NCBI GenBank assembly: GCA_018242525.1
Contig: JAFEBS010000009.1
Coordinates: 84,285-148,284 of the forward strand
Direction of reading: 5' to 3'
Length of the DNA: 64,000 nt
Source: Planctomycetota bacterium
GTDB lineage: Bacteria > Planctomycetota > Planctomycetia > Planctomycetales > Planctomycetaceae
Part shown: positions 54,113 to 62,446 of the stretch, in pieces
Numbering within the stretch: the stretch's first letter is position 1
Layout: each line of letters begins with the position of its first letter
The notes under the pieces: generated by a model
The model's input: the letters and a program-made list of their open reading frames with translations, nothing else
Told to the model about the DNA's origin: nothing
Databases searched by the model: none
Made by a program: the position numbers and the translations under genes

Positions 54113-54757
54113 CTAGTGTGCCGAGACTTCGTCCCGCAAGCTCCCGATCAGCGTCTCCAATTCCTGCCGCCGAGGCTCCAATACCAGACGGATGGCATCC
54201 TGATTCAATCTGTAAACCATCACCAAAACGATCGTCACGATACCAAGCATCAATGCGACGATCACAGCCAGCAGTGCCAACGCCCACATTTCTCCGGATC
54301 CAATCTGCCACGCCATCAGCAATGTAATGTGAAGAACGAATGCCGTGACCGACAGCGAGATTGGCAGCAGATACCACCAGTGGACATTGCGCAGCAGCCA
54401 GATCTGGTGCTCAACCTGTGCCCGCGAGCTTTCCACACAATTCCGCAATGACTCACCGGACACACGCGACTGCCGATTCTGCCGGGCTCGATCGAGTAAC
54501 ATGTACCCCGCAACCCACAACAGCACGGGAATTGTCAAATACCACGTCCAGGGCAATCCTATTTTCACGCCCATGGTAATCCAAACGGGAATCAACAGCA
54601 GGCTGAGTCCCACTTCTCGAACGTCCCTCCAGAAAATCGCGGCCATGAACGCCTGCTGGTTTCGGCGGACTTCTTTCAGAAGCAGATCGGGATCGATTGT
54701 CAGTTGCACTTGAGCCAACTGGGACTGCCAGGCTTGTTGCAGATTGTCAGGACTCAC
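54113..54757 (-). CDS. Membrane protein paired with a broken ECF sigma factor
   Basis: 214 residues from the GTG at 54757, with AAGGAG at good spacing. Four membrane segments lie at about 48-64, 70-88, 129-148 and 158-182 in a helical protein. The N-terminal 40 residues (SPDNLQQAWQSQLAQVQLTI) are soluble and amphipathic. Its start overlaps the end of the sigma-factor remnant by 11 bases, the usual arrangement of an ECF sigma factor and its cognate membrane protein. No zinc anti-sigma motif is seen. Its sigma partner no longer exists in full, so its present role is unclear. Confidence 0.75.
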   Translation of the reverse strand: MSPDNLQQAWQSQLAQVQLTIDPDLLLKEVRRNQQAFMAAIFWRDVREVGLSLLLIPVWITMGVKIGLPWTWYLTIPVLLWVAGYMLLDRARQNRQSRVSGESLRNCVESSRAQVEHQIWLLRNVHWWYLLPISLSVTAFVLHITLLMAWQIGSGEMWALALLAVIVALMLGIVTIVLVMVYRLNQDAIRLVLEPRRQELETLIGSLRDEVSAH

Positions 54758-54860
54758 GGGATTTCTCCTTGAGCAGGTCACCCAACGCCTTCTTCGCGCG
54801 ATTCAATTTCACGCCCACATTACTTTCCGAGATTCCCAGAACCTCGGCGATTTGCGAGTA
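54747..54860 (-). pseudogene. C-terminal stump of an ECF/sigma-70-like factor
   Basis: The minus strand encodes 37 residues, YSQIAEVLGISESNVG followed by VKLNRAKKALGDLLKEK, ending in TGA at 54747-54749. This is the region 4 helix-turn-helix and end of an RNA polymerase ECF sigma factor. Upstream in the same frame is a stop codon (TAA) only one codon away, and no region 2 or promoter is present; instead the neighbouring 563-residue gene ends 13 bases upstream (its TAA at 54873-54875). The N-terminal three quarters of the sigma gene have been lost, probably by deletion or insertion at about 54861-54875. Confidence 0.82.
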
Positions 54861-54872
54861 ACATTAGGTCGA

Positions 54873-56564
54873 TTACCGCGGCTTCTTGGGCGCAGATGGA
54901 ACTTTGGCAGGATTGAGCGGGACCAGTTCCGTCGACAACCGCCGCAAGTCGGGAATACAGGAATCCTGATGGGCAGACACCAGCCGACGCAGATCGCGCG
55001 GAGTCAGGTCGGAACGGGAATGCAGGATGAACGGCCCCCCCGACGGATGGATCGTTCCGTCGGTCCATGAACTGCGACCGACCCAACTGCCCATCAGGTA
55101 CGCTTCGTCCTTCAAATCTGACGCAGTCACGACCATGTTCGTGGTACCGCTTTCTTCGTGCGGGTCGACGCCGCGCCACTGCAGATGCCAGACGGATCCG
55201 TCGTGGTGGCTGATCGGTCGACCAAACACGCGCACGTACAATGGTTCTCCGCTGGGATTTCCGACCGTAAAGGCACCGGTCAGATTCCCGTTCGTCGTAC
55301 ACACCAGATTGGCTCGACCCGCGAACCACATCCGCTGGCTCTCCATCCCCTTGGAAGGAGCGTAATCGCTGATGTGATAACTGAAGGGGAATCGCGCGAG
55401 CCAGCCGGAAAGCTCCTCGGCCTCCAATCGGGCCTTTTTCTTTTGAGTAAACGCCGTCTGCAGGCAATCCTTGAGGATCGCCAGAGCCATCCGCTTTTCC
55501 ACACCGGCATCATCGTCGGATTTCGCGGTCGTCCGCCCGCGCCGGCGCTTGACCTGGGGCAGCACTGCCACGATGTGTGACGTCTGGCGATGGGGTTCTC
55601 GTGGCAGGTCCATCACCTCCAGCGTTCGTTCGTCGACATCGTCCATCAACTCGCGATACGACATTGTCCACGCGTCGCTGGCTGCAACTCGGGCGTGTGC
55701 TTCCAGCAGCGTGGGAACCTCTTCGATGGATTCCATCATCGCTTCCAGGTCGGGCCATGGGACGTCGAAATGCTTGCGACGAGTCGCCAGGGCGACCATC
55801 GCTGTCCCCCGCAGCGCTTCCCAACTGTCCAGCGTTTGCGGATCGGTCGAATCATGAGACTCGGAATCACGTTGTCGCAGCAGACAGTAGCGCAGCGGCA
55901 GACTTGTCACCAGTTCGGACCGGGGGATTGTACCGACACGGGCGTCCAGGCAACTCGCCACAATGGCATCGACGCCGACCAGTGGTTGGGCCCCAAACAG
56001 CAACTCGTCGGAATCCATGATCGTCTGCACGAACCGGATCTGAGTTTCCGGATAGGCCGTGCGGAATTTCTGGCGGACCGCTTCCAGGACGGCGGGCAGA
56101 ACCCGCATGTTGATCAGGTTGGTGGTGCCGATTCGAATCGTGACGGGACGATTCATCGGCTCGTCCTTGATCAGGGACATCGCCAGATCGTAATGCTCTG
56201 TCGCGGCGGTCAGATGGTCGCACAGTTCCTTCAACTGAACTTCGTCCTGGAGCAAACCCTGCGTGATCCGCTCCAGGATGAATTCCTTGCTCACCCCCAG
56301 GGCCTCGGCCAGTTGCTTGCAGAAGGAATGGAAGCGGGCAGCATTGGGATTCTCATCCTCGTCCCCCTTCACACGCGGCTTCCCGCTGGTTTCGCGCACG
56401 GGCAGATAATTCCCCAGGAATTTAACGGGGTCCGTCGTGGCGTGGCGCTTCGACCGATTCCGCAGGGCTTCCTCCAGCATCCTCAGCAACTGGTCGCACT
56501 TGTAAATCGTCGGCCCCTCTTCCGGTGAGGATCGCCGACGACGTTTCGGGGCTCCGGGCGTCAT
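54873..56564 (-). CDS. Unrecognised protein with LysR-type ligand-domain-like core
   Basis: 563 residues starting PKRRRRSSPEE. About 22-55 is a basic region (LEEALRNRSKRHATTDPVKF), and 75-118 is helical with a possible HTH (FHSFCKQLAEALGVSKEFIL). Residues 141-345 resemble a LysR substrate-binding domain: VTIRIGTTNLINMRVLPAVL, YPETQIRFV, DAIVAS, SLPLRYCLL and TLLEAHARVAAS. The C-terminal 160 residues form a beta-rich unit with PFSYHISDYAPSKGM, VCTTNGNLTGAF and RVFGRPISHHDGSVWHLQ. No full HTH of LysR type precedes the ligand domain. The gene directly abuts the sigma-factor stump. No close family is recognised. Confidence 0.65.
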   Translation of the reverse strand: MTPGAPKRRRRSSPEEGPTIYKCDQLLRMLEEALRNRSKRHATTDPVKFLGNYLPVRETSGKPRVKGDEDENPNAARFHSFCKQLAEALGVSKEFILERITQGLLQDEVQLKELCDHLTAATEHYDLAMSLIKDEPMNRPVTIRIGTTNLINMRVLPAVLEAVRQKFRTAYPETQIRFVQTIMDSDELLFGAQPLVGVDAIVASCLDARVGTIPRSELVTSLPLRYCLLRQRDSESHDSTDPQTLDSWEALRGTAMVALATRRKHFDVPWPDLEAMMESIEEVPTLLEAHARVAASDAWTMSYRELMDDVDERTLEVMDLPREPHRQTSHIVAVLPQVKRRRGRTTAKSDDDAGVEKRMALAILKDCLQTAFTQKKKARLEAEELSGWLARFPFSYHISDYAPSKGMESQRMWFAGRANLVCTTNGNLTGAFTVGNPSGEPLYVRVFGRPISHHDGSVWHLQWRGVDPHEESGTTNMVVTASDLKDEAYLMGSWVGRSSWTDGTIHPSGGPFILHSRSDLTPRDLRRLVSAHQDSCIPDLRRLSTELVPLNPAKVPSAPKKPR

Positions 56565-56600
56565 TGCCTTCTCCTGCGCGGGAGCGATCCGCGCCTCCAG

Positions 56601-57233
56601 TTACTTGCCGAGTGGCTTGATCCGGATGTTCCGGAATTCCACCTTCATCGGGCCGCCACTGTGAACCTGCAGTGCCACAATTCCAGAACGAGCGATGTCC
56701 GCGTCCGGCTCATGATAATCGACCGTAGTCACACCGTTCATCTTCAACACCACATGATCCCCTTCGGCGCGGATCGAGTACTCGTTCCAATCCCCCTTCT
56801 TCAGCGTCGCTTCAAATGTGGCCGGTGGCTGAACCAGGATCTTGTTGCGGCGGGATTCGTCGTACAGGCACCCCCAGTACTTTTCGCCGATGTCGGCCTG
56901 ATACCCCGAGACTTCAGTGCTGTTCGGGACTTTCTTCGTCCGGAACTGAACTCCCGAATTCCCGACTCCATCCTTCATGCGGAATTCCAGCTTCAACTCG
57001 AAATCCCCGAAGTTTTCCTTCGTACACAGGAACTGGTTGTGCTTGATTCCGGGTGAATCCCCGAGGATGGCACCGTCGGCAACCTTCCACAACGTCGTGT
57101 CACCATCCCAACCCGTCAAATCTTTTCCGTTGAACAACGAACGATACCCCGGCTCATCGGCGGCTCGAGTCGACAGCGGCAGGACCAGGCACGCAGCCAG
57201 CAACAATCCCAGACGGTTTCGACGACACGACAT
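56601..57233 (-). CDS. Exported DUF1080 (3-keto-disaccharide hydrolase-like) protein
   Basis: 210 residues with a signal peptide ending near TRAADE. The DUF1080 pattern is complete: YRSLFNGKDLTGWDGDTTLW, FGDFELKLEFRMKDGVGNSG, GYQADIG, WNEYSIRAEGDHVVLKMNG and the closing FRNIRIKPL. The fold is a concanavalin-like sandwich, and some members hydrolyse 3-keto-glycosides. The start at the ATG at 57233 is supported by the signal peptide. It lies downstream of a palindromic repeat region and upstream of the 563-residue gene. Confidence 0.92.
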   Translation of the reverse strand: MSCRRNRLGLLLAACLVLPLSTRAADEPGYRSLFNGKDLTGWDGDTTLWKVADGAILGDSPGIKHNQFLCTKENFGDFELKLEFRMKDGVGNSGVQFRTKKVPNSTEVSGYQADIGEKYWGCLYDESRRNKILVQPPATFEATLKKGDWNEYSIRAEGDHVVLKMNGVTTVDYHEPDADIARSGIVALQVHSGGPMKVEFRNIRIKPLGK

Positions 57234-57323
57234 GGTGAATCTCCGTGAATGAATGTGAAACTCGGTTCCGAAAGTTTACGGTACCGGGTCGACCGCCGCC
57301 ATGGCACGTGGTTTGTGAGCGTT

Positions 57324-57530
57324 TGTGAGCCGCAAGGCGCTAGCCGCGGGTGCATTCTCATTCGGCCGCGCAGAACTGGCGGATACCGCCCAATCGCACT
57401 CAGTGTGGCGATGCTACACGAAGCGTCAGCGAGGCAGGCATCAGGAAACGCCGTGAATTCCGTTCCTTGCTGATGATTCGAGTTCTCAATCGTATCCGAA
57501 GAACCCGCGGCTAGCGCCTTGCGGCTCACA
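57324..57530. repeat. 207-bp element with perfect 28-bp inverted ends and nested insert
   Basis: Left arm 57324-57351 and right arm 57503-57530 are identical to the arms of the 79-bp element at 11575-11653. The centre starts GCATTCTCATTCGG and ends TTCTCAATCGTATCCGAAGA, which matches the short element's centre read on the other strand, interrupted by about 122 extra bases. TTCTCA stands on both sides of that extra DNA (57355-57360 and 57483-57488). A 10-base tandem duplication, GTTTGTGAGC, borders the left end (57311-57330). Confidence 0.93.
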
Positions 57531-57580
57531 AAGTCAGCGCCACTGCCAACGCCTCGACATTTCAGAGCGAAGAGTCCGAG

Positions 57581-57605
57581 GCCTGACGGCACTCGGCTCA
57601 CCTGA
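57581..57605. repeat. 25-base repeat shared with the window start
   Basis: The block beginning GCCTGACGGCACTCGGCTCA matches 48-72 at 24 of 25 positions. In both places it follows a palindromic element, here at a distance of 50 bases. The rest of the 57234-57758 gap holds no gene. Confidence 0.75.
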
Positions 57606-57758
57606 TAGTGGAGTCGGCCACTGTGAGGATAACTTCAGTCGAATCGGCCTGATCAGTTACCGCCCCGAAGCCAACCGTTGCAGTCTGACAATTGCACGAA
57701 CATACTCCTGCGATGAAAGTCGTGTTCACAAACACTATCGAAACAGGAGACGGACAAA

Positions 57759-59129
57759 ATGGCACGTTGGTGGTTGCCTGGACTTTGCCTGGTCCTGCTT
57801 TCTGGCCTGGCTGGAGGAGCGGAACAGACCAATTTCGTGGTCGTCCTGTGTGATGACCTGGGATATGGGGATCTCGGTTGTTTCGGCCATCCCCACATCA
57901 AGACGCCGCATCTGGATGCACTGGCGGGTGAAGGACTGCGCCTGACCGATTGCTATGCGGCGGCACCCGTCTGCTCGCCGTCGCGGGCGGGGATGCTCAC
58001 CGGGCGAATCCCCAATCGACTGGGGGTGTACGACTGGATTCCGGCCAACAGTCCGATGCATCTGCAATCTCGCGAAATCACGATCGCCCGACTCTTGAAA
58101 GATGCGGGTTACTCGACGTGCCATGTCGGCAAATGGCACTGCAATGGGCTGTTTAATTCGCCAGAGCAACCGCAGCCCAGAGATCACGGTTTCGAACATT
58201 GGTTCTCCACTCAAAATAATGCGGCTCCCAGCCATAAGGACCCGGTCAACTTTGTGCGGAACGGCAATCGCGTGGGACCGCTGACGGGCTATTCGAGTCA
58301 GATCATCGTTGACGAAGCAATCTCATGGCTTGGACAACAGAACAAGTCAAAGCCGTACCTGCTGATGGTCTGGCTGCATTCCCCCCACGAACCGATCGCC
58401 ACTGCCAATCCCTATATCGAGCAATACGCATCGGTCGCAACGAGTCCCCTGCAGGCGGAATACTTTGGGAACGTGACACAACTGGACTACGAAGTCGGAC
58501 GCCTGCTGAAGACGATCGACCAGCGCGGTGATCGTGATCGCACTCTGGTCTACTTCAGCAGCGACAATGGCCCCGAAACCTTGAATCGTTACAAAGGATC
58601 AGAGCGCAGTTTCGGTTCACCCAGTCCCTTGCGCGGCATGAAGCTGCATATGTATGAAGGGGGAATCCGAGTCCCCGGTATCGTCCGCTGGCCGACGGTC
58701 ATCAAGACGGCGACGAACTCCGCCGAGCCTGTTGCCAGTTACGATTTACTGCCGACATTCTGTCAGATCGCCGGAGTCAAACCGCCCGCCGAACGGGCTC
58801 TGGACGGGACCAGCCTTCTGCCGCTGTTCGAAGGTCGCTCACCCACTCGCACGAGGCCGCTCTACTGGCAGTACGATCGCGCGATCGGCGGCGAAAACAA
58901 AGTCGCCCTGCGGGACGGCGACTGGAAACTGCTGGCCAATGCCGACCTGTCCAAGTTCGAACTCTATCATCTGAAGTCCGACCTCTCTGAAACGCGGGAT
59001 CTCGCCGTGAGCGAACCTGCGCGTGTGGCAGAGTTGTCTGCAAAACTCAAACAGCTTCATGAAGATGTCAAAAACGAGGGCCCGACATGGCCGGCGGGAC
59101 CGGGGACCGGAAAGAAGCCGACCAAGTGA
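57759..59129 (+). CDS. Exported type I sulfatase
   Basis: 456 residues with a signal peptide (about 1-20). The sulfatase signature VCSPSRAGMLTG holds Cys72, to be converted to formylglycine, with Arg76. Metal ligands begin at Asp32-Asp33 in LCDDLGYGDLG; the second signature and FSSDNGPETL supply the rest. It is a member of the arylsulfatase A-like class common in planctomycetes, which degrade sulfated polysaccharides. Cys-type sulfatases require an activating enzyme (anSME or FGE), not found here. Its end overlaps the TVP38-type gene. Confidence 0.93.
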   Translation: MARWWLPGLCLVLLSGLAGGAEQTNFVVVLCDDLGYGDLGCFGHPHIKTPHLDALAGEGLRLTDCYAAAPVCSPSRAGMLTGRIPNRLGVYDWIPANSPMHLQSREITIARLLKDAGYSTCHVGKWHCNGLFNSPEQPQPRDHGFEHWFSTQNNAAPSHKDPVNFVRNGNRVGPLTGYSSQIIVDEAISWLGQQNKSKPYLLMVWLHSPHEPIATANPYIEQYASVATSPLQAEYFGNVTQLDYEVGRLLKTIDQRGDRDRTLVYFSSDNGPETLNRYKGSERSFGSPSPLRGMKLHMYEGGIRVPGIVRWPTVIKTATNSAEPVASYDLLPTFCQIAGVKPPAERALDGTSLLPLFEGRSPTRTRPLYWQYDRAIGGENKVALRDGDWKLLANADLSKFELYHLKSDLSETRDLAVSEPARVAELSAKLKQLHEDVKNEGPTWPAGPGTGKKPTK

Positions 59130-59884
59130 ACGACCGGGCATCTCAGGTTGCTACGCCGCCTGCCCAGTTCGGATGGCTGCGCCGGATTGCGGTGGCACTG
59201 GTGCTTGGCATTCTGCTGACGCTCGCCATCAGGAATCGAGACGCCCTGTCACTGGACTCTCTGGTTCGACAACAGGACGCCCTGCGCACAGCGGTGGACG
59301 AACGACCTCTGCTGGTCCTGGGATCGGCATTTCTGCTGTATGTCGCGGTCACGGGCTTGTCCCTGCCTGGTGCCGCTCTGATGACACTGGTCTATGGCTG
59401 GCTGTTTGGATTCTGGCGGGGTGTGGTCCTGATCAGTTTCGCGTCGACCGCCGGGGCCACGGTCGCCTTCCTGACATCCCGGTTCCTGTTCCGGGACTTG
59501 ATTCAGGCGCGGTTCCGGGACAGGTTGGCTAAATTCAATGCGGCCCTGGCCCGTGAAGGTGCGTTCTATTTGTTTACGCTGCGCCTGGTCCCGCAAGTCC
59601 CTTTCTTTCTGGTAAACCTGCTCATGGGCCTGACCCCGGTACGCACCTCCACATTCTGGTGGGTCAGTCAACTGGGAATGCTTCCAGGAACTTGCCTGTA
59701 CGTGTACGCCGGCGCGTCTGTTGGCAGCCTCGATGCCCTGCGTGACAAGGGGCTGTCAGGAATCCTGACGTGGAAACTGGCGCTGGCATTTACACTGCTG
59801 GGAGTTTTTCCGCTCCTGGCGAAGCGGTTGATGTCGATCCTGACCAGGCGATCCGTCAACGGATCCATCTCCTTACCGAAGTAG
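59087..59884 (+). CDS. TVP38/TMEM64-family (VTT/DedA-like) membrane protein
   Basis: 265 residues from the ATG at 59087 (GAGGG upstream, overlapping the sulfatase by 43 bases) or 252 from a GTG at 59126, which overlaps the sulfatase stop by four bases. Membrane segments run from about 29 on, with the VTT core GAALMTLVYGWLFGFWRG, FLTSRFLFRDL and FFLVNLLMGLTPVRTSTFWW. The protein is followed after nine bases by a mercuric-reductase-like gene; fusions of these two families are known, indicating a functional link. Its transported substrate is unknown. Confidence 0.87.
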   Translation: MAGGTGDRKEADQVNDRASQVATPPAQFGWLRRIAVALVLGILLTLAIRNRDALSLDSLVRQQDALRTAVDERPLLVLGSAFLLYVAVTGLSLPGAALMTLVYGWLFGFWRGVVLISFASTAGATVAFLTSRFLFRDLIQARFRDRLAKFNAALAREGAFYLFTLRLVPQVPFFLVNLLMGLTPVRTSTFWWVSQLGMLPGTCLYVYAGASVGSLDALRDKGLSGILTWKLALAFTLLGVFPLLAKRLMSILTRRSVNGSISLPK

Positions 59885-59893
59885 TTGCCGCTG

Positions 59894-61411
59894 ATGACTC
59901 ACCCTGCCCTGCTTCCCGCGGATGAATACAACCTTCGGCTGTCGGGTCTGGTGCATCCCGCCGATTGGAAGAATCCAATTCCAACGGGCCGATACAACCT
60001 GGTTGTGATCGGCGCGGGGACGGCGGGGCTGGTCACCGCCGCTGGTGCCGCAGGGTTGGGAGCCAAAGTCGCCTTGATTGAACGTGATCTGATGGGGGGC
60101 GATTGCCTGAACGTTGGCTGCGTTCCTTCAAAGGCGCTGATCAGTGCGGCACGAACCGCCGCTGCCGTTCGTGATGCTGAATCGTTCGGGATCCGCGTTT
60201 CCAGCCCGCCTCAGCCAGACTTCGGTGAGGTGATGCAGCGATTGCGACGGCTCAGATCCGTGATCGCTCCCAATGATTCCGTCGCCCGCTTCGCCAGCCT
60301 GGGAGTTGATGTCTACCTGGGGGCGGGCCGATTTGCCGGCCCCGACAGCGTTGAAGTCGCAGGTCAGGTCCTGCAGTTCAAACGAGCTGTCATCACGACC
60401 GGTGCCCGGGCTGCGCGTCCAGAAACGCCCGGACTGGCAGAAGCAGGATTCCTGACGAACGAAACGGTATTTTCATTGACCGAGTTGCCCAGGCGACTGG
60501 TGGTCATCGGAGGCGGACCGATCGGCTGCGAACTCGCTCAATCGTTCGCGCGACTCGGTTCCGAGGCGACATTGATCGAGCGGTCCGATCAGTTGCTGGG
60601 ACGAGAAGATCCCGATGCCGCCCGAATTGTCTTGAACGCATTGCAGCGGGACGGAGTTCGTGTCCTGATGCAATCAACCGTAAAGCTTGTCCGCCCTCCA
60701 TCAACCGACCGCGTACTCGTGGTGACGACACCAGAGGGGGAACAGGAAATCATCGTCGACGAAATCCTGGTGGGTGCCGGTCGTATTCCCAACATCGAAG
60801 GGCTGAATCTGGAGGCCGTCGGCGTGGCCACGGATCCGCGCCGGGGTGTCATCGTGGATGACTGGTTGCGCACCTCGAATCCCCGCATCTTTGCGGCAGG
60901 CGATGTTTGTTCGCCCTACAACTTCACCCACGCGGCTGACTTCATGGCGCGGATTGTGATTCAGAACGCCTTGTTCCTGGGACGAGCCCGGGCCAGTTCG
61001 CTGACAATTCCGTGGTGTACTTACACATCTCCCGAGGTCGCCCATGTCGGGGTGACCGAACGATCCGCGGCCGAAAGTCACATACCGATTCAGACATTCA
61101 TTCAGCCGTTCGAGCATGTTGATCGGGCGATCCTGGAAGGCACCAGCAACGGGTTCGTCAAAGTCCACGTCCGAGCAGGCACTGGTCAGATTGTGGGAGC
61201 GACCATCGTGGCCGAGCACGCTGGCGAAATGATTGGTGAACTGGTCCTGGCGATCAAGCACCGGATCGGCCTCGGCCGACTCGCCAGTACGATCCACCCC
61301 TACCCCACCATCGCCGACGCCATCCGGAAGTGCGGTGACGCGTACAACAAGACCCGGCTGACTCCGTTCGTCAAACGGCTGTTCGAACAATGGCTGGCAT
61401 GGACACAATAG
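59894..61411 (+). CDS. Mercuric-reductase-like FAD disulfide oxidoreductase
   Basis: 505 residues from the ATG at 59894; a TTG at 59885 is also possible. Class I pyridine nucleotide-disulfide oxidoreductase: FAD loop VVIGAGTAGLVTAAGA, redox pair GGDCLNVGCVPSK, NAD(P) loop VVIGGGPIGCELAQSF and the second FAD segment FAAGDVCSP. The interface His/Glu pair is in IHPYPT. It lacks an N-terminal heavy-metal-associated domain and the C-terminal vicinal cysteines of true MerA, so it is not a dedicated mercury reductase. The substrate is unknown. Confidence 0.9.
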   Translation: MTHPALLPADEYNLRLSGLVHPADWKNPIPTGRYNLVVIGAGTAGLVTAAGAAGLGAKVALIERDLMGGDCLNVGCVPSKALISAARTAAAVRDAESFGIRVSSPPQPDFGEVMQRLRRLRSVIAPNDSVARFASLGVDVYLGAGRFAGPDSVEVAGQVLQFKRAVITTGARAARPETPGLAEAGFLTNETVFSLTELPRRLVVIGGGPIGCELAQSFARLGSEATLIERSDQLLGREDPDAARIVLNALQRDGVRVLMQSTVKLVRPPSTDRVLVVTTPEGEQEIIVDEILVGAGRIPNIEGLNLEAVGVATDPRRGVIVDDWLRTSNPRIFAAGDVCSPYNFTHAADFMARIVIQNALFLGRARASSLTIPWCTYTSPEVAHVGVTERSAAESHIPIQTFIQPFEHVDRAILEGTSNGFVKVHVRAGTGQIVGATIVAEHAGEMIGELVLAIKHRIGLGRLASTIHPYPTIADAIRKCGDAYNKTRLTPFVKRLFEQWLAWTQ

Positions 61412-61454
61412 CGGCGGCGTCTGCCCAGTTGCAGGCATTCGGTGAACGGGAATG

Positions 61455-62249
61455 TCAACTACTCGACCGCACCACTTGTTCCGTAAACGGCGGATAGCGC
61501 AGGGACGAGCTGCCCTTGATGATCGACGATGAACGGTGCGGAGGATCGCAGTACGGGCAGACTTCGCTGTAAATGATCTTGCTGCACTTCGTACATTCGT
61601 GAACGCCGTAGACCGGCGTATCAGCGGTCAGACGCTTGTAAATCAGGAAGGCGAAGACGAACACTGTGAATCCGCCCATGATCAGAGTTGGCACAAACCG
61701 CGCCGACCCGAACAGCAGAAACATGGTGATCACGATCGCCAGGCAGCAGATCGAGTACAAAGCGGTATCGACGATCCGTGCCCGGCTGAAGCGAGCGGCG
61801 GCGATTTCATCATTGACGCGTCGCCCCAGGATGTTCCGCAGGACATCGACTTTGCGATCTTCAATGATCCTGGCTTCTTCCTGGGCACCGACGGCGGCCA
61901 ACAGCCGCTGGGCACTGTCCAGGACACGGTAGCTGTCGTCATCGCTGAACCGATCCTGGTGAGCCCATCGATTGCGAAATTCCCGCAGTTCGCTGACGAG
62001 GCTCCGTTCCGCCATCCCCAACTTGTACCGGAAAACCGAATTCCATTGGTCCCACATCACGCTCAAGACGGCATAGGCATCCCACTTGCCGCTCTGCATG
62101 GCGATCGAGGACTGTCCGCGAAACGTCGCGCGTGCCGTCTCTTCCCAGCCATCGCCGTAGACGCCGCGCAGCTCGCGTTCAAAGAAAGGGAACAACCCAC
62201 TCGTCAGAGTTTCCAGGGCGATCCCGATTCGCTGTTGCTCACTTCGCAC
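61455..62249 (-). CDS. Membrane-anchored HEPN-domain protein with zinc ribbon
   Basis: 264 residues from a GTG at 62249. Residues about 50-125 form a Swt1-type HEPN domain: WDAYAVLSVMWDQWNSVF, ERSLVSELREFRNRWAHQDR and DSAQRLLAAVG, with an intact RNxxxH motif (Arg92, Asn93, His97). Two membrane segments follow (162-181, 186-204), then a zinc ribbon with Cys219, Cys222, Cys231 and Cys234. The HEPN RNxxxH motif is an RNase active site in toxins and defence proteins. The membrane anchor and lack of an antitoxin gene set this one apart. Its target is unknown. Confidence 0.75.
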   Translation of the reverse strand: MRSEQQRIGIALETLTSGLFPFFERELRGVYGDGWEETARATFRGQSSIAMQSGKWDAYAVLSVMWDQWNSVFRYKLGMAERSLVSELREFRNRWAHQDRFSDDDSYRVLDSAQRLLAAVGAQEEARIIEDRKVDVLRNILGRRVNDEIAAARFSRARIVDTALYSICCLAIVITMFLLFGSARFVPTLIMGGFTVFVFAFLIYKRLTADTPVYGVHECTKCSKIIYSEVCPYCDPPHRSSSIIKGSSSLRYPPFTEQVVRSSS

Positions 62250-62446
62250 GGTTTATTCACCCGAAATGGATTCGGTTCACGTATCTTTCGCGCCCTGCCA
62301 TTCTAATTACATAAACCTGGCGAAATGCATTGAGTATTCCGTCGACCGGCCGGATTCCAGGAATTCGAAAACGCCATCGCGCGCAGTTGTTACATTTGAT
62401 ACAACCAATACACGCCGGACAATCCGTCCGTGGTTGGCCGTAAACA

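Noticed and set aside
53895..54116. Plus-strand frame of 73 codons overlapping the 170-bp repeat
   Set aside because: It runs into the repeat and the end of the opposite gene, has no ribosome site and no recognisable motif.
59894..61411. True mercuric reductase (mer operon)
   Set aside because: It lacks the N-terminal metal-binding domain and the C-terminal cysteine pair, and there is no merR, merT or merP nearby.
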